A stretch of 64,000 nt of DNA, from contig CAVTZG010000007.1 of assembly GCA_963739135.1 (NCBI GenBank), forward strand, positions 248,001 to 312,000, written 5' to 3'. The translations under genes were made by a program, and so were the position numbers. Positions within the stretch are counted from its first letter, which is position 1; each line of letters opens with the position of its first letter. Shown one piece after another: positions 36,366 through 44,603 of the stretch. The notes under the pieces are model-generated. The model ran no database searches, was not told where the DNA came from, and was given only the letters and a program-made list of their open reading frames with translations. The DNA comes from Palsa-504 sp963739135. Its GTDB lineage: Bacteria > Actinomycetota > Actinomycetes > Streptosporangiales > Streptosporangiaceae.

Positions 36366-36379
36366 GGAAAGGAATCGCT
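36366..36379 (-). promoter_or_regulatory. AGCGATTCCTTTCC element upstream of the GDSL hydrolase gene
   Basis: Minus-strand AGCGATTCCTTTCC lies at the end of the sigma gene, 74 bp before the GDSL start. The same 14 bases occur at 46471 before the quinone oxidoreductase, and 13 or more at 43307 before the second sigma gene. It is a candidate promoter element read by the SigJ-like sigma factors. Confidence 0.5.
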
Positions 36380-37333
36380 CAGAAGCCGAACACGGTGACC
36401 AGGCTCGGGTCGCCGAAGGAGGAGATCCGGCGGATGCCCGCGCCGGTGACGGTAAGCACGCAGATTCCGTACGGCTGGTAGTTCCCGCCGGAGTCACGGG
36501 TGTAGGCCGCTGCGGCAGGCTGCCCGTTGGCGCTGGTGGCCAGCATGCGCCAGTGACCAGGTGATCCCAGGAGCCGGTTGCGCAGGAACGGCATGCAGGT
36601 CTTGCGGCCGGCGAACCAGGTACGCAGCGGCGTCGCCTCTATGACGGCGTCCGGCGCCAGGAGTCGCTCCAGCGCGGCTGCGTCGGCATTCTCAAACGCC
36701 GCGATGTACTGGTCGAGGAGCGCACGGGCCCGCGGCGCGGTCGGCTCACTGATCTGGTCGGCGACCGGGGCCACTTCCTCCAGCCGGGCACGGGCGCGCT
36801 GCAGCCCGCTCTTGACCAACGCCGTCGTGGTGCCGAGCATGACGGCGACATCGGCGGCGGGGAACGCGAGGACGTCACACAGGACCAGCGCCGCCCGCTG
36901 CCTCGGCGGCAGGTACTGCAGGCTGGCGATGAGCGCTAGCCGCAGCCCCTCGCGTGCCGCGACGATCGCGGCGGGATCAGCCGACTCCGGGGTCACCATC
37001 GCATCCGGCAAAGGCTGCAGCCAGCTCACCTCCGCCCCGGCCTCCTCGGGGGTAGGAGCCGGGATCCGGTTCCGGCTCGTACATGCCGGATGGCAGCATC
37101 CGCCTGCTGCGCTTGCCCAACTCGGTCAGGCACCTGTTAGTGGCGATCTGGTACAGCCAGGTACGTACCGAGGACCGTCCCTCGAACTGGCCATAGGACC
37201 GCCAGGCACGAAGGTACGTCTCCTGGACCAGGTCCTCCGCATCCTGGACCGAGCCGAGCATGCGGTAGCAGTGTGCGAGCAGCTCACGCCGGAACGGCTC
37301 GGTGGCCTCGACGAACCCGGCACTATCGGGCAC
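36379..37333 (-). pseudogene. SigJ-like sigma factor, copy 1, frameshifted
   Basis: Starting GTG 37333 (M-P-D-S-A-G-F-V-E-A-T-E-P-F-R-R-E-L), region 2 (A-H-C-Y-R-M-L-G-S-V-Q-D-A-E-D-L-V-Q-E-T-Y-L-R-A-W) is intact. A five-C tract on the minus strand (37052-37048) shifts the frame; with four Cs it would read Y-P-E-E-A-G-A-E-V-S-W-L-Q and continue through region 4 (L-P-P-R-Q-R-A-A-L-V-L) and the SnoaL-like C-terminal domain. Copy 2 at 43620 is uninterrupted and closely similar. A homopolymer sequencing error is a real alternative to inactivation. Confidence 0.8.
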
Positions 37334-37888
37334 GGCTCACGGCGAACCTCGGCGTCCCCGTAGCATACGCCCGGTATCCAACGTATCGGCGACGCGCCGG
37401 TGCCGGCCCCGCGGCCGGGAGAGGTCCTGATCCGGGTCACCGCCGCCGGTGTCAACTTCGCCGACATCTCGCAGGCCAGAGGCACGTTCGGCGGTGGCCC
37501 GCAGCCGCCGTACCTGGCAGGCTTCGAGGCCGCTGGCGAGGTCGCCGCCGTGGGCGCGGAGGTGACCGGGCTGGAGCCCGGTGCCCGCGTCATCGGCACG
37601 AACGTCGCCGGCCAGGGGGCTTTCGCCGAGTACATGGTACTGCCTGCGGATGCGGCGGTGCCGGTGCCGGCGGGCTGGGCCGACGAGCAGGCGCTGGGCG
37701 TGGTGGTGAACTGGCCTACCGCGCTGGCCGTGCTTAAGCCGCTAGGCGGCATCGACGCCGGCCAGACGGTGGTGATTCACGCCGCGGCGGGAGGGACCGG
37801 CCAGGCTGCCGTGAAGATGGCCAAGCACTACGGCGCGACGTCATCGCCACCGCCTCGCCCGGCAAGCATGAAACGGTGCGGGCACTAG

Positions 37889-39805
37889 GAGCCTGCTGAA
37901 ATAGGCCTTCCTGCGGGCCGTGCGCAGAGCGCCACGGTGGCCCGTAACGCCTTGCCGGGCCGGGCCGTTCGTGCCGCTGCCTGCAGAGCCGACCGCCGGC
38001 CGGCCTGACCTGCGGCCGGCCTGCCTGGCCGGGGCCTGGCCGGCCAGGCAGCCCTGGCTGGCTGCCGGGTCAGGTGGCCAGGACCCAGGCGCCGTCCCGG
38101 CGGGTCAGGCCTTTGCCGAGCAGGTTGCGCAGGTTCAGCGCGGCGGTGCGCCGCTTGAGCCAGGCGTGGTTCCTGGCCGTCCCGCGGTAGCGGAGCTTGA
38201 CCCGCCGGCCCCGGCAGGTCGCCACCTGGGCGACGGCGCGTTCCACGTTCGGCCGCTGCGCCATGTAGTCCTCGCGCAGCCCGGGATCGGCGGCCCAGTC
38301 CGCGCGGGCGGCCCGGAGCAGGTCATCGCGGGGGTGCAGGACGAGCTTGCGGCCGGTCTTGCAGGTGGTGCACCGCTCGCGCAGCGGGCAGTCCCGGCAG
38401 GCCACGCCGAAGGTGGCGATCCGGGTCCGGCTGAGGGTGACAGTGTTCCCGGCCGGGCACGTCACGGTGCCGGCCTGCTCATCGACGGTGAAATCGTCGA
38501 CGGTGAACCCGCCGGCGACCGGGGCCTGCAGCGGCTTGGGCTTGATCACCGCGGCATGGCCCGCGTCGCTGATCGCGCCGCGCAGGTCCCCGGTGCCGTA
38601 GGCGGAATCGCCGTACCAGGCCAGCGGCTCCCGCCCGGTACCGTTGTCACCGTGCTGCCCTGCGCCGCTGTCATCGTCCTCACCGGCGGCCGGGGGCTGC
38701 TCCGCGGCCGCCGGGCCGGCCTCGCCCTGCCCGGCTTCGGCGGCCAGGAACTCCTCCGCGACCGCCGGATCGGAGTTCTCGGTCCCGCTGGCCCTGGTCA
38801 GCTTCTCATCGGTGATGATCCCCGTCTCCGGGTCCGCAGCGAGGTGAGCACGGTAGCCGTCGCGGCGGGCCTCCGGCGACTTGCGGGTGTGCCGGGCATC
38901 CGGGTCGACGGTGCTGATCACGCGATCCCCGGCGACCTTGCGGGCGATCCGCCACCGCCCGTCCCGCCCGTCAGAGCCCTCGGCGGGCTCCACGTCCTGC
39001 CCGGCGACCAGGGCCAGCAGCGCCACCGCGGACGCGGCTGCCTCATCCAGCTTCGCGTCCCCGAACGCAGCCACCACCGCGTTCGCGTCGCTGACCAGGG
39101 CGGAGACCAGCGCATCCTTCGCCGCCGGGTCATCCCAGTCGATCTTCGGCTTGCCCGGCACCGCGTAATCATGGCCGGTGCACACCGCCGCGATCTGCTC
39201 CGCGGCTCCCGGCACCTCCCGCGCCACCCGCCGGATCGCCGAGACCAGCTGGGTGATGGTGTCCTGGGTGGCCACCGCATCGGCCAGGATCGTCGAGTCC
39301 GCCGCCCGGCGCCGCCGGCCCTTCAGCACCCCGGTCTGCTCCACGATCAGCCGGATCGCCTCGTTGACCCGGTGCGGCCGCTCCGATCTCGCGATCCGCC
39401 CCCGCCAGTACACCAGCGAGGAGGGATCGAACCCCTGGTCATCGATCGCCAGCCCGCAGGCCACCTTCCACCGCACGTCGAACCGGACCGCCTCGGCGGT
39501 CTCCCGGTCCGAGTAGTCATGCAGCGACTGCAGCGCCAGCACCGCGGCCATCCGGGTGGCCGGCAGCGAGGGCCGGCCGAACGCGGCGAACAGGTCCGCG
39601 TAATCGGCGTCCGGGAACACTTCGGCCCGGTGCGCGGCCAGGAACGCGAACATGCTCCCGGCCGGGACCAGGTGCCCGGCCAGCATCTCGGCGTCGGTAA
39701 GCTCACGGTCCATCCGCTCGAAGCCCTGCATGAGAAGATTATCCCAGGTCGTCGAACACGAAGCCGGCAAACACGCCAGGACTAGCGGCCTTTTTCAGCA
39801 GGCTC
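37889..39805 (-). mobile_element. IS1182-family insertion sequence
   Basis: Inverted ends GAGCCTGCTGAAATAGGCC (37889) and its near-perfect complement ending at 39805 differ at one position. CTAG flanks it on the left (37885-37888) and right (39806-39809), the palindromic 4-bp target of this family. Confidence 0.9.
38070..39731 (-). CDS. IS1182-family transposase
   Basis: From ATG 39731 (M-Q-G-F-E-R-M-D-R-E-L) the ~553-aa protein shows the IS1182 N-terminal domain (F-A-F-L-A-A-H-R-A-E-V-F-P, R-M-A-A-V-L-A-L-Q-S-L-H-D-Y-S-D-R-E-T), a DDE core with A-D-S-T-I-L-A and A-W-Y-G-D-S-A-Y-G-T-G, a zinc-like C-R-D-C-P-L-R-E-R-C-T-T-C, and the C-terminal Q-R-P-N-V-E-R-A-V-A-Q-V. No internal stop or frameshift is seen, so it may be active. 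Thirteen residues upstream of ATG 39731 in frame are unlikely to be native. Confidence 0.92.
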   Translation of the reverse strand: MQGFERMDRELTDAEMLAGHLVPAGSMFAFLAAHRAEVFPDADYADLFAAFGRPSLPATRMAAVLALQSLHDYSDRETAEAVRFDVRWKVACGLAIDDQGFDPSSLVYWRGRIARSERPHRVNEAIRLIVEQTGVLKGRRRRAADSTILADAVATQDTITQLVSAIRRVAREVPGAAEQIAAVCTGHDYAVPGKPKIDWDDPAAKDALVSALVSDANAVVAAFGDAKLDEAAASAVALLALVAGQDVEPAEGSDGRDGRWRIARKVAGDRVISTVDPDARHTRKSPEARRDGYRAHLAADPETGIITDEKLTRASGTENSDPAVAEEFLAAEAGQGEAGPAAAEQPPAAGEDDDSGAGQHGDNGTGREPLAWYGDSAYGTGDLRGAISDAGHAAVIKPKPLQAPVAGGFTVDDFTVDEQAGTVTCPAGNTVTLSRTRIATFGVACRDCPLRERCTTCKTGRKLVLHPRDDLLRAARADWAADPGLREDYMAQRPNVERAVAQVATCRGRRVKLRYRGTARNHAWLKRRTAALNLRNLLGKGLTRRDGAWVLAT

Positions 39806-39809
39806 CTAG

Positions 39810-41720
39810 CCCGAGTTTCCGATGATTCTGGGTTTCCGGCTGCTGGCCGCGATGTGACCTAACACGGTTTTCCCTGGTGACATACCGCTTCTGGTGCTTG
39901 ACGCCGCTCCCGTTCTAGCCTATGACCTAAATATGGCAAGCCTGTACAAGAAGGTGATCAGCGGCCGGCCGTACTGGTACCTGCGCGAGATGGGCTGGGT
40001 GGACGGCAAGCCGAAAATGATCTCCGAACGGTACGTGGGCACCGCGGCCGAGGTAGAAGCGCTGCTGGACGCCCGCGAGGAACGGATGCTGCCCGAGCGG
40101 ACCCGGCACCTGGACTTCGGGGCGGTCGCCGCGGCATGGGGGCTGCTGGCCGATCTCGGCGTGGCCGCCATCATCGACGGCGAGGCCGGGGCCGGGCCAT
40201 CCGGGCTACCGCTGTCACCGGGCACCTACCTGGCGCTGGCCGCGCTGAACCGGGCCGTGGATCCCTGCTCCAAGCGGGGGTTCGCGGACTGGTGGCGCAC
40301 CACGGCGGCGGACCGGTTCACCAAGATTCCCGTCTCGGCGCTGGATCACCGCCGGTTCTGGGACGCGATGCACGCGGTGCCCCTGGAGAGCCTGGCGCGG
40401 ATCGAGGAGAAGGTGGCGCTGGCGGCGTGTGCCCGGTTCGGGCTGGATACCGGCTCGGTGGCGCTGGACATGACGAACTTCGCGACCTTCATCGATACCG
40501 GCAACGATAAGGCGCCGATCGCGCAGCGGGGCAAGGCCAAGCAGAACAGAGCCGACTTGCGGCTGGTCGGGCTGGGCCTGGTGGTCACCCGGGACGGCGG
40601 GATCCCGCTGCTGTCCCATGCCTACCCCGGCAGCAAGCCGGACGTCACCCAGTTCCCGGAGATGATCAAGACCCTGGCCGCCCGGCACGCCGTCTTGGCC
40701 GCCGCGGCCGGGCAGCAGGGCACCGAGATGACCGTCGTCTTCGACGCCGGGCAGAACTCCGAGGCCAACTTCGCGCTGCTGGCGGGTACGAACCTGCACT
40801 ATGTGGGGTCGGTGCCGGCCAGCGACTGCCGTGACCTGCTCGCCCTGCCCGCCAGCGCCCGCACCATCGTCGACGAGGGCCGGTTCGGCCGCCTGACCGC
40901 TTACGACACCCGCCGCGCCGTCTACGGCACCGAGCGCCGGGCGATCTTGACGCATTCCCCCGAACTGCACGCCCACCAGGCCCGCGGCTTTGACGGCACC
41001 ACGCTGGCCAGGGCCGGCCGGAAACTGGATGAGCTGGCCGCCACCCTGGCGCGCGGTAAAACCCGCCGGGCCCGCGCCAAGGTCGAGGCCGAGATCGGGA
41101 AAATCACGCACGACCCGCGGGTGCGGCGCGTCATCGCCTGGCAGCTGGCCGGCGAGCAGCCCAAGGACCTGCGCCTGGCCTGGGACATCGACCAGAACGC
41201 GCGCGCCGCCCTGGAAGAAGAGATCTTCGGCAAGCACGTGCTGATCACCGACCACGACGACTGGCCCGCCGCCGAGGTGATCGCCGGCTACCGGTCCCAG
41301 TCCGAGGCCGAGTTCTCCTTCCGCCAGATGAAAGACCCCCGCGTCGTGTCGTTCTCCCCGATGTTCCACTGGACAGAGCACAACATCCGCGTCCATGCCT
41401 TCACCTGCGTCCTGGCCCTGCAGATCGCCCACCTGCTGCGCCTGCAAGCCGAGCGCGCCGGGCTGCACATGTCAGTCCGCGAGCTGCTGACCCAGCTCGC
41501 CGGCATCGGCGAGACTGTCCTGGTCTACCCCGCCGAACGCGGCAGGCCCAAAGCCCGCCGGATGCTCACCGAGACCACCGCTGCCCAGGACAAACTGATC
41601 CAGGTCCTCCAGCTGAACCGCCACGCGCCCTCGGTTAGGTCATAGGCGCCAGCGGCTCCGGAAACCCCTTCCCACCAGGCGAAACACTCAGCCAGGCAGC
41701 ATGATCATTGGAAACTCGGG
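39810..41720 (+). mobile_element. IS1634-like insertion sequence
   Basis: Ends CCCGAGTTTCCGATGAT (39810) and ATCATTGGAAACTCGGG (41720) are inverted repeats with one extra base on the left. CTAG lies at 39806-39809 and 41721-41724, so it abuts the IS1182-like element and shares its CTAG. Confidence 0.87.
39933..41645 (+). CDS. IS1634-like DDE transposase
   Basis: The ATG at 39933 (M-A-S-L-Y-K-K-V-I-S-G-R-P-Y-W-Y-L-R-E) matches the usual start; earlier in-frame codons include an unlikely leader. The 570-aa product has A-L-D-M-T-N-F-A-T-F (Asp), V-V-F-D-A-G-Q-N-S (Asp), and Y-R-S-Q-S-E-A-E-F-S-F-R-Q-M-K-D-P (Glu region) with the typical end R-R-M-L-T-E-T-T. The frame is open throughout and ends are intact; potentially active. 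Confidence 0.9.
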   Translation: MASLYKKVISGRPYWYLREMGWVDGKPKMISERYVGTAAEVEALLDAREERMLPERTRHLDFGAVAAAWGLLADLGVAAIIDGEAGAGPSGLPLSPGTYLALAALNRAVDPCSKRGFADWWRTTAADRFTKIPVSALDHRRFWDAMHAVPLESLARIEEKVALAACARFGLDTGSVALDMTNFATFIDTGNDKAPIAQRGKAKQNRADLRLVGLGLVVTRDGGIPLLSHAYPGSKPDVTQFPEMIKTLAARHAVLAAAAGQQGTEMTVVFDAGQNSEANFALLAGTNLHYVGSVPASDCRDLLALPASARTIVDEGRFGRLTAYDTRRAVYGTERRAILTHSPELHAHQARGFDGTTLARAGRKLDELAATLARGKTRRARAKVEAEIGKITHDPRVRRVIAWQLAGEQPKDLRLAWDIDQNARAALEEEIFGKHVLITDHDDWPAAEVIAGYRSQSEAEFSFRQMKDPRVVSFSPMFHWTEHNIRVHAFTCVLALQIAHLLRLQAERAGLHMSVRELLTQLAGIGETVLVYPAERGRPKARRMLTETTAAQDKLIQVLQLNRHAPSVRS

Positions 41721-42242
41721 CTAGGCGCCGACCACGTCCTGGACTCCCGCAGCGCCGATATCGCCGCCAAGGTACTGTAGCTGACTGGCGGCACGGGCGC
41801 CGACCTGGTGCTGGAGGCAACCCCCGGTGCTACGCTCGGCGCCAGCCTGGCTGCGGTCAGGCGGGTCACCGGCCGGGTCGTCGTCTACGGCGTGGCCGGC
41901 GGCGAAGCCGCGATCACCAACTGCGAACTGGTCTACAAGCACCAGGTGCACGTGATCGGCCTGAACATCGACATCCTGATCCAGGCCGCGCCGCAGATTT
42001 TCGGCGAGGTCATGGGCGAGATGTTCGCGCTCATAGCCGCCGGGGTGCTCACCCGGGCAGGCCGACCGTATACGACTTGGCCGACGGCCCGAAGGCGCTA
42101 ACGGAACTGGAGGCCAGGACCACCGTCGGCAAACTGGCCCTGCTGCCCTGAGAAAGCCCTAGTAACCGACCCGTTGGCACCGAAACCGCATGACAGGAGC
42201 TGAAAACAGATAACAGTAGCCGTGGACGCGTCCCCCAAGCAG

Positions 42243-42401
42243 ATGGCGCGATTCGTGGTCATGTACGACACCCCGTCCGACCTCGACGCGTTCGAGCGCC
42301 ACTACAACGGAGTCCACATCCCGTTGGCGAAACAGTATCCGGGCCTGCGTCGCTACACGCGCAGCCATGAGCCGGCGGCAATGAGCGTCTCAATTCCGTA
42401 A
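42243..42401 (+). pseudogene. EthD-like small protein, copy 1, truncated
   Basis: Reads M-A-R-F-V-V-M-Y-D-T-P-S-D-L-D-A-F-E-R-H-Y-N and V-H-I-P-L-A-K-Q-Y-P-G-L-R-R-Y, then leaves the family after S-H-E-P-A-A and stops at 42401. The intact homologue at 47623 has about 60 more residues. The upstream start equivalent to that gene's ATG is also damaged. Third member of the broken copy-1 cluster. Confidence 0.78.
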
Positions 42402-42589
42402 CGGGGTTCCCCGCCCCCTTTGGCCCGAGGAACCCGGTCACGCTTCTCCGCTCCAGCGAGAACGACGGGTCGCTCACGGCCTGAACCGAGCCGAAATTCC
42501 TGGACGGCGAACTCGCCTCCGTGATTGGCGCCGAGTCACCGTACCGGCCTGGAGTGCGTACAGCGGTTTCTGTTATCGTCGGCCAGCCC

Positions 42590-42964
42590 TCAGGATGACG
42601 CCGGCGTGGGCGGGCTGCTGTCCCCGGGCCGGTGATTCCGGTTCCTCGCAGCCGCAGCGCGCGCTTCGTGCCGTGCCTTCACCGCAGCGGCACGGGCCCT
42701 GTGGCGCTCCTCGTGCTCGGCGCGGACCGCAGCCGGGTCGGCGTGCTTCGGAACGCCGGGCACCCGGTGGGTGAGGTCGTGGAGGAGCCTCACGAGCAAG
42801 GGATACGGTCGTCCGGGCGCGGGAGACCCGGCACCCGCCGGGGATTCTTCGAGATTCCGACGGGCTACCACGTAGCGTTCGCCGGTCGATGCGGCACGCG
42901 CTCGGGCGGCACGCTTCCTGGCACGATCTGACGTCACGTCAACTCCAGCCGGGCCAAGCCCCAC
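42590..42964 (-). CDS. Basic, Ala/Arg-rich hypothetical protein
   Basis: 124 residues with S-D-R-A-R-K-R-A-A-R-A-R-A-A-S-T-G-E-R-Y-V-V-A-R-R-N-L-E-E near the start, a pattern seen in small proteins of actinobacterial plasmids and integrated elements, and a long basic helix (H-E-E-R-H-R-A-R-A-A-A-V-K-A-R-H-E-A-R). It probably binds nucleic acid or forms a coiled coil. The family is not certain and no operon partner is present. Confidence 0.5.
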   Translation of the reverse strand: MGLGPAGVDVTSDRARKRAARARAASTGERYVVARRNLEESPAGAGSPAPGRPYPLLVRLLHDLTHRVPGVPKHADPAAVRAEHEERHRARAAAVKARHEARAAAARNRNHRPGDSSPPTPASS

Positions 42965-43305
42965 GTCCTTGGCCGCGCGTGAAGTGACGGTCAGGATCTA
43001 GTGCACCGAGTCAGTGACCCTTGTCCTCGTTGCCGCTGCTCACGTGGGGAGTATGCGACTCAGAGTCAGGCGTGTGCCGCCGCCGCGATTAATGTACCAC
43101 CGACTGCGGACACGGCCCAGAGCGGTCAGCTCGTGACTTCTCCACACGCCCACCATGGCCACGATCGGAGCGGGGCCTAGGCGGACGAAAAACTGTCAAA
43201 TTCCGATTTGGGCTTGCCGACGCCGTACGTCTTCTCTGGCTGGACGGCTCGGCGTCTCGCAGGGCCGCGGCTTCGCCCGGAGCACTGCCGCAGACGAAGG
43301 GTCCG
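42965..43305. other. Non-coding stretch before the second sigma gene
   Basis: No convincing gene. It leads to the promoter element at 43306. Frames through 43155-43616 are not protein-like. Confidence 0.4.
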
Positions 43306-43320
43306 GAGCGATTCCTTTCC
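43306..43320 (+). promoter_or_regulatory. GCGATTCCTTTCC element upstream of sigma copy 2
   Basis: GAGCGATTCCTTTCC followed within 50 bp by CGCC-x-GGTC and GATCACGC, all of which also follow the element at 46471. It lies 300 bp before the sigma start, leaving a long leader or a second promoter. Suggests autoregulation. Confidence 0.45.
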
Positions 43321-43619
43321 GCCCCCGCCAGGTCCGTATGGTTGAAGGCGGATCACGCGGGAGAGGATCGCAGCTGATGGAGTGCTCATTGGGCCAGGCC
43401 CTCCAAGGTACCCTGGCCATCTTGGCCAAGGTCCGGCCCGCAGATCTGAATCCCGGGCTGGCCGCCGGACTGCTCAGCCAGGCGAGGCTTGCAGTCGTCG
43501 GCGCCTGCCGCGGGCCTGACGGCCAGGCCCTGTTCGGGCCTGCCCAGCGAGGCTCGTGCCGGGCCGGGCCGGGACCGGCCGGCCATCTCGCCGCCTTCCT
43601 CGGCCGCGTGGTGTGAGTC

Positions 43620-44603
43620 GTGCCCGATAGTGTCGGATTCGTCCGGGATGCCGAGCCGTTCCGGCGTGAGCTGGTCGCGCACTGCTACCGCATGCTCGGC
43701 TCGATCCAGGATGCGGAGGACCTGGTCCAGGAGACATACCTGCGGGCCTGGCGGTCCTACGGCGGGTTCGAGGGACGGTCCTCGGTGCGTACCTGGTTGT
43801 ACCAGATCGCCACTAACAGGTGCCTGACCGAGCTGGCTAAGCGTAGCCCGCGAATGCTGCCATCCGGTGTTTCCGACCCGGAACCGGATCCTGATGCGTA
43901 CCTGGAGGAGGCCGGGACAGAGGTGAGCTGGCTGCAGCCGGCACCGGATGCGCTGGTGATCCCGGACTCGGCTGATCCCGCGGCCATCGTTGCGGCGCGC
44001 GAGGGACTGCGGCTGGCGCTCATCGCCAGCCTGCAGTACCTTCCGCCGAGGCAGCGGGCGGTGCTGGTCCTGCGGGATGTGCTGGTGTTTCCTGCCACCG
44101 AGGTCGCGGTCATGCTCGGCACCACGACGGCGTCGGTCAAGAGTGCCCTGCAGCGCGCCCGGGCGCGGCTGGAGGAACTGGCACCGGCCGCCGGCGAGAT
44201 CACCGAGCCGACCGCGCCGCAGGCCCGCGCGCTCCTCGACCAGTACGTCGCGGCGTTCGAGAATGCCGACGCCGCCGCGCTGGAGCGGCTCCTGCTAGCG
44301 GACGTCACCCTGGAGGCAACACCGCTGCGTACCTGGTTCGCCGGCCGCAACACCTGCGTGCCGTTTCTGCGCGACCACCTCCTGGGATCGCCTGGTGACT
44401 GGCGCATGCTGGCGACCAGCGCCAACGGGCAGCCTGCCGCAGCGGCCTACACCCGTGACTCCGGCGGGAACTACCAGCCGTATGGCATCTGCGTGCTCAC
44501 CGTCACCGACACAGGCATCCGCCGGATCTCCTCCTTCGGCGACCCGAGACTGGTCACCGTGTTCGGGTTCGGGCCGGACATGGCACAAGCAAAGGACGCT
44601 TAG
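43620..44603 (+). CDS. SigJ-like ECF sigma factor with SnoaL-type C-terminal domain, copy 2
   Basis: The 327-aa protein has sigma region 2 (H-C-Y-R-M-L-G-S-I-Q-D-A-E-D-L-V-Q-E-T-Y), region 4 (L-P-P-R-Q-R-A-V-L-V-L-R-D, A-S-V-K-S-A-L-Q-R-A-R-A-R-L) and a C-terminal NTF2/SnoaL-like domain (A-L-L-D-Q-Y-V-A-A-F-E-N-A-D-A-A-A-L-E) that in related sigma factors controls activity. The TAG stop at 44601-44603 takes its last base from the ISAzo13-like element; without it the frame would end at TAA. Start GTG 43620. It probably transcribes its own gene and the oxidoreductase/EthD genes now separated from it by the IS. Confidence 0.92.
   Translation: MPDSVGFVRDAEPFRRELVAHCYRMLGSIQDAEDLVQETYLRAWRSYGGFEGRSSVRTWLYQIATNRCLTELAKRSPRMLPSGVSDPEPDPDAYLEEAGTEVSWLQPAPDALVIPDSADPAAIVAAREGLRLALIASLQYLPPRQRAVLVLRDVLVFPATEVAVMLGTTTASVKSALQRARARLEELAPAAGEITEPTAPQARALLDQYVAAFENADAAALERLLLADVTLEATPLRTWFAGRNTCVPFLRDHLLGSPGDWRMLATSANGQPAAAAYTRDSGGNYQPYGICVLTVTDTGIRRISSFGDPRLVTVFGFGPDMAQAKDA

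Larger units (their letters stand above)
37385..42151 (+). pseudogene. Quinone oxidoreductase-like gene, copy 1, broken by two stacked IS
   Basis: The N-terminal part (37385-37888) lacks the first ~20 residues but has P-A-P-R-P-G-E-V-L-I-R-V-T-A-A-G-V-N-F and the cofactor site H-A-A-A-G-G-T-G-Q-A-A. The C-terminal part (41721-42151) resumes G-A-D-H-V-L-D-S-R-S-A-D-I-A-A-K-V-L, has an in-frame TAG, then L-V-L-E-A-T-P-G-A and a late frameshift before L-A-L-L-P. IS1182-like and IS1634-like elements sit between. The intact homologue is at 46554. At least four lesions show long-standing decay. Confidence 0.85.

Noticed and set aside
37920..39785. 621-codon rightward open frame over the IS1182 transposase
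   Set aside because: Shadow frame produced by GC3 bias; the minus-strand transposase is complete.
43155..43616. 153-codon frame upstream of sigma copy 2
   Set aside because: No family pattern, crosses the promoter element and ends at the sigma start; judged non-coding.
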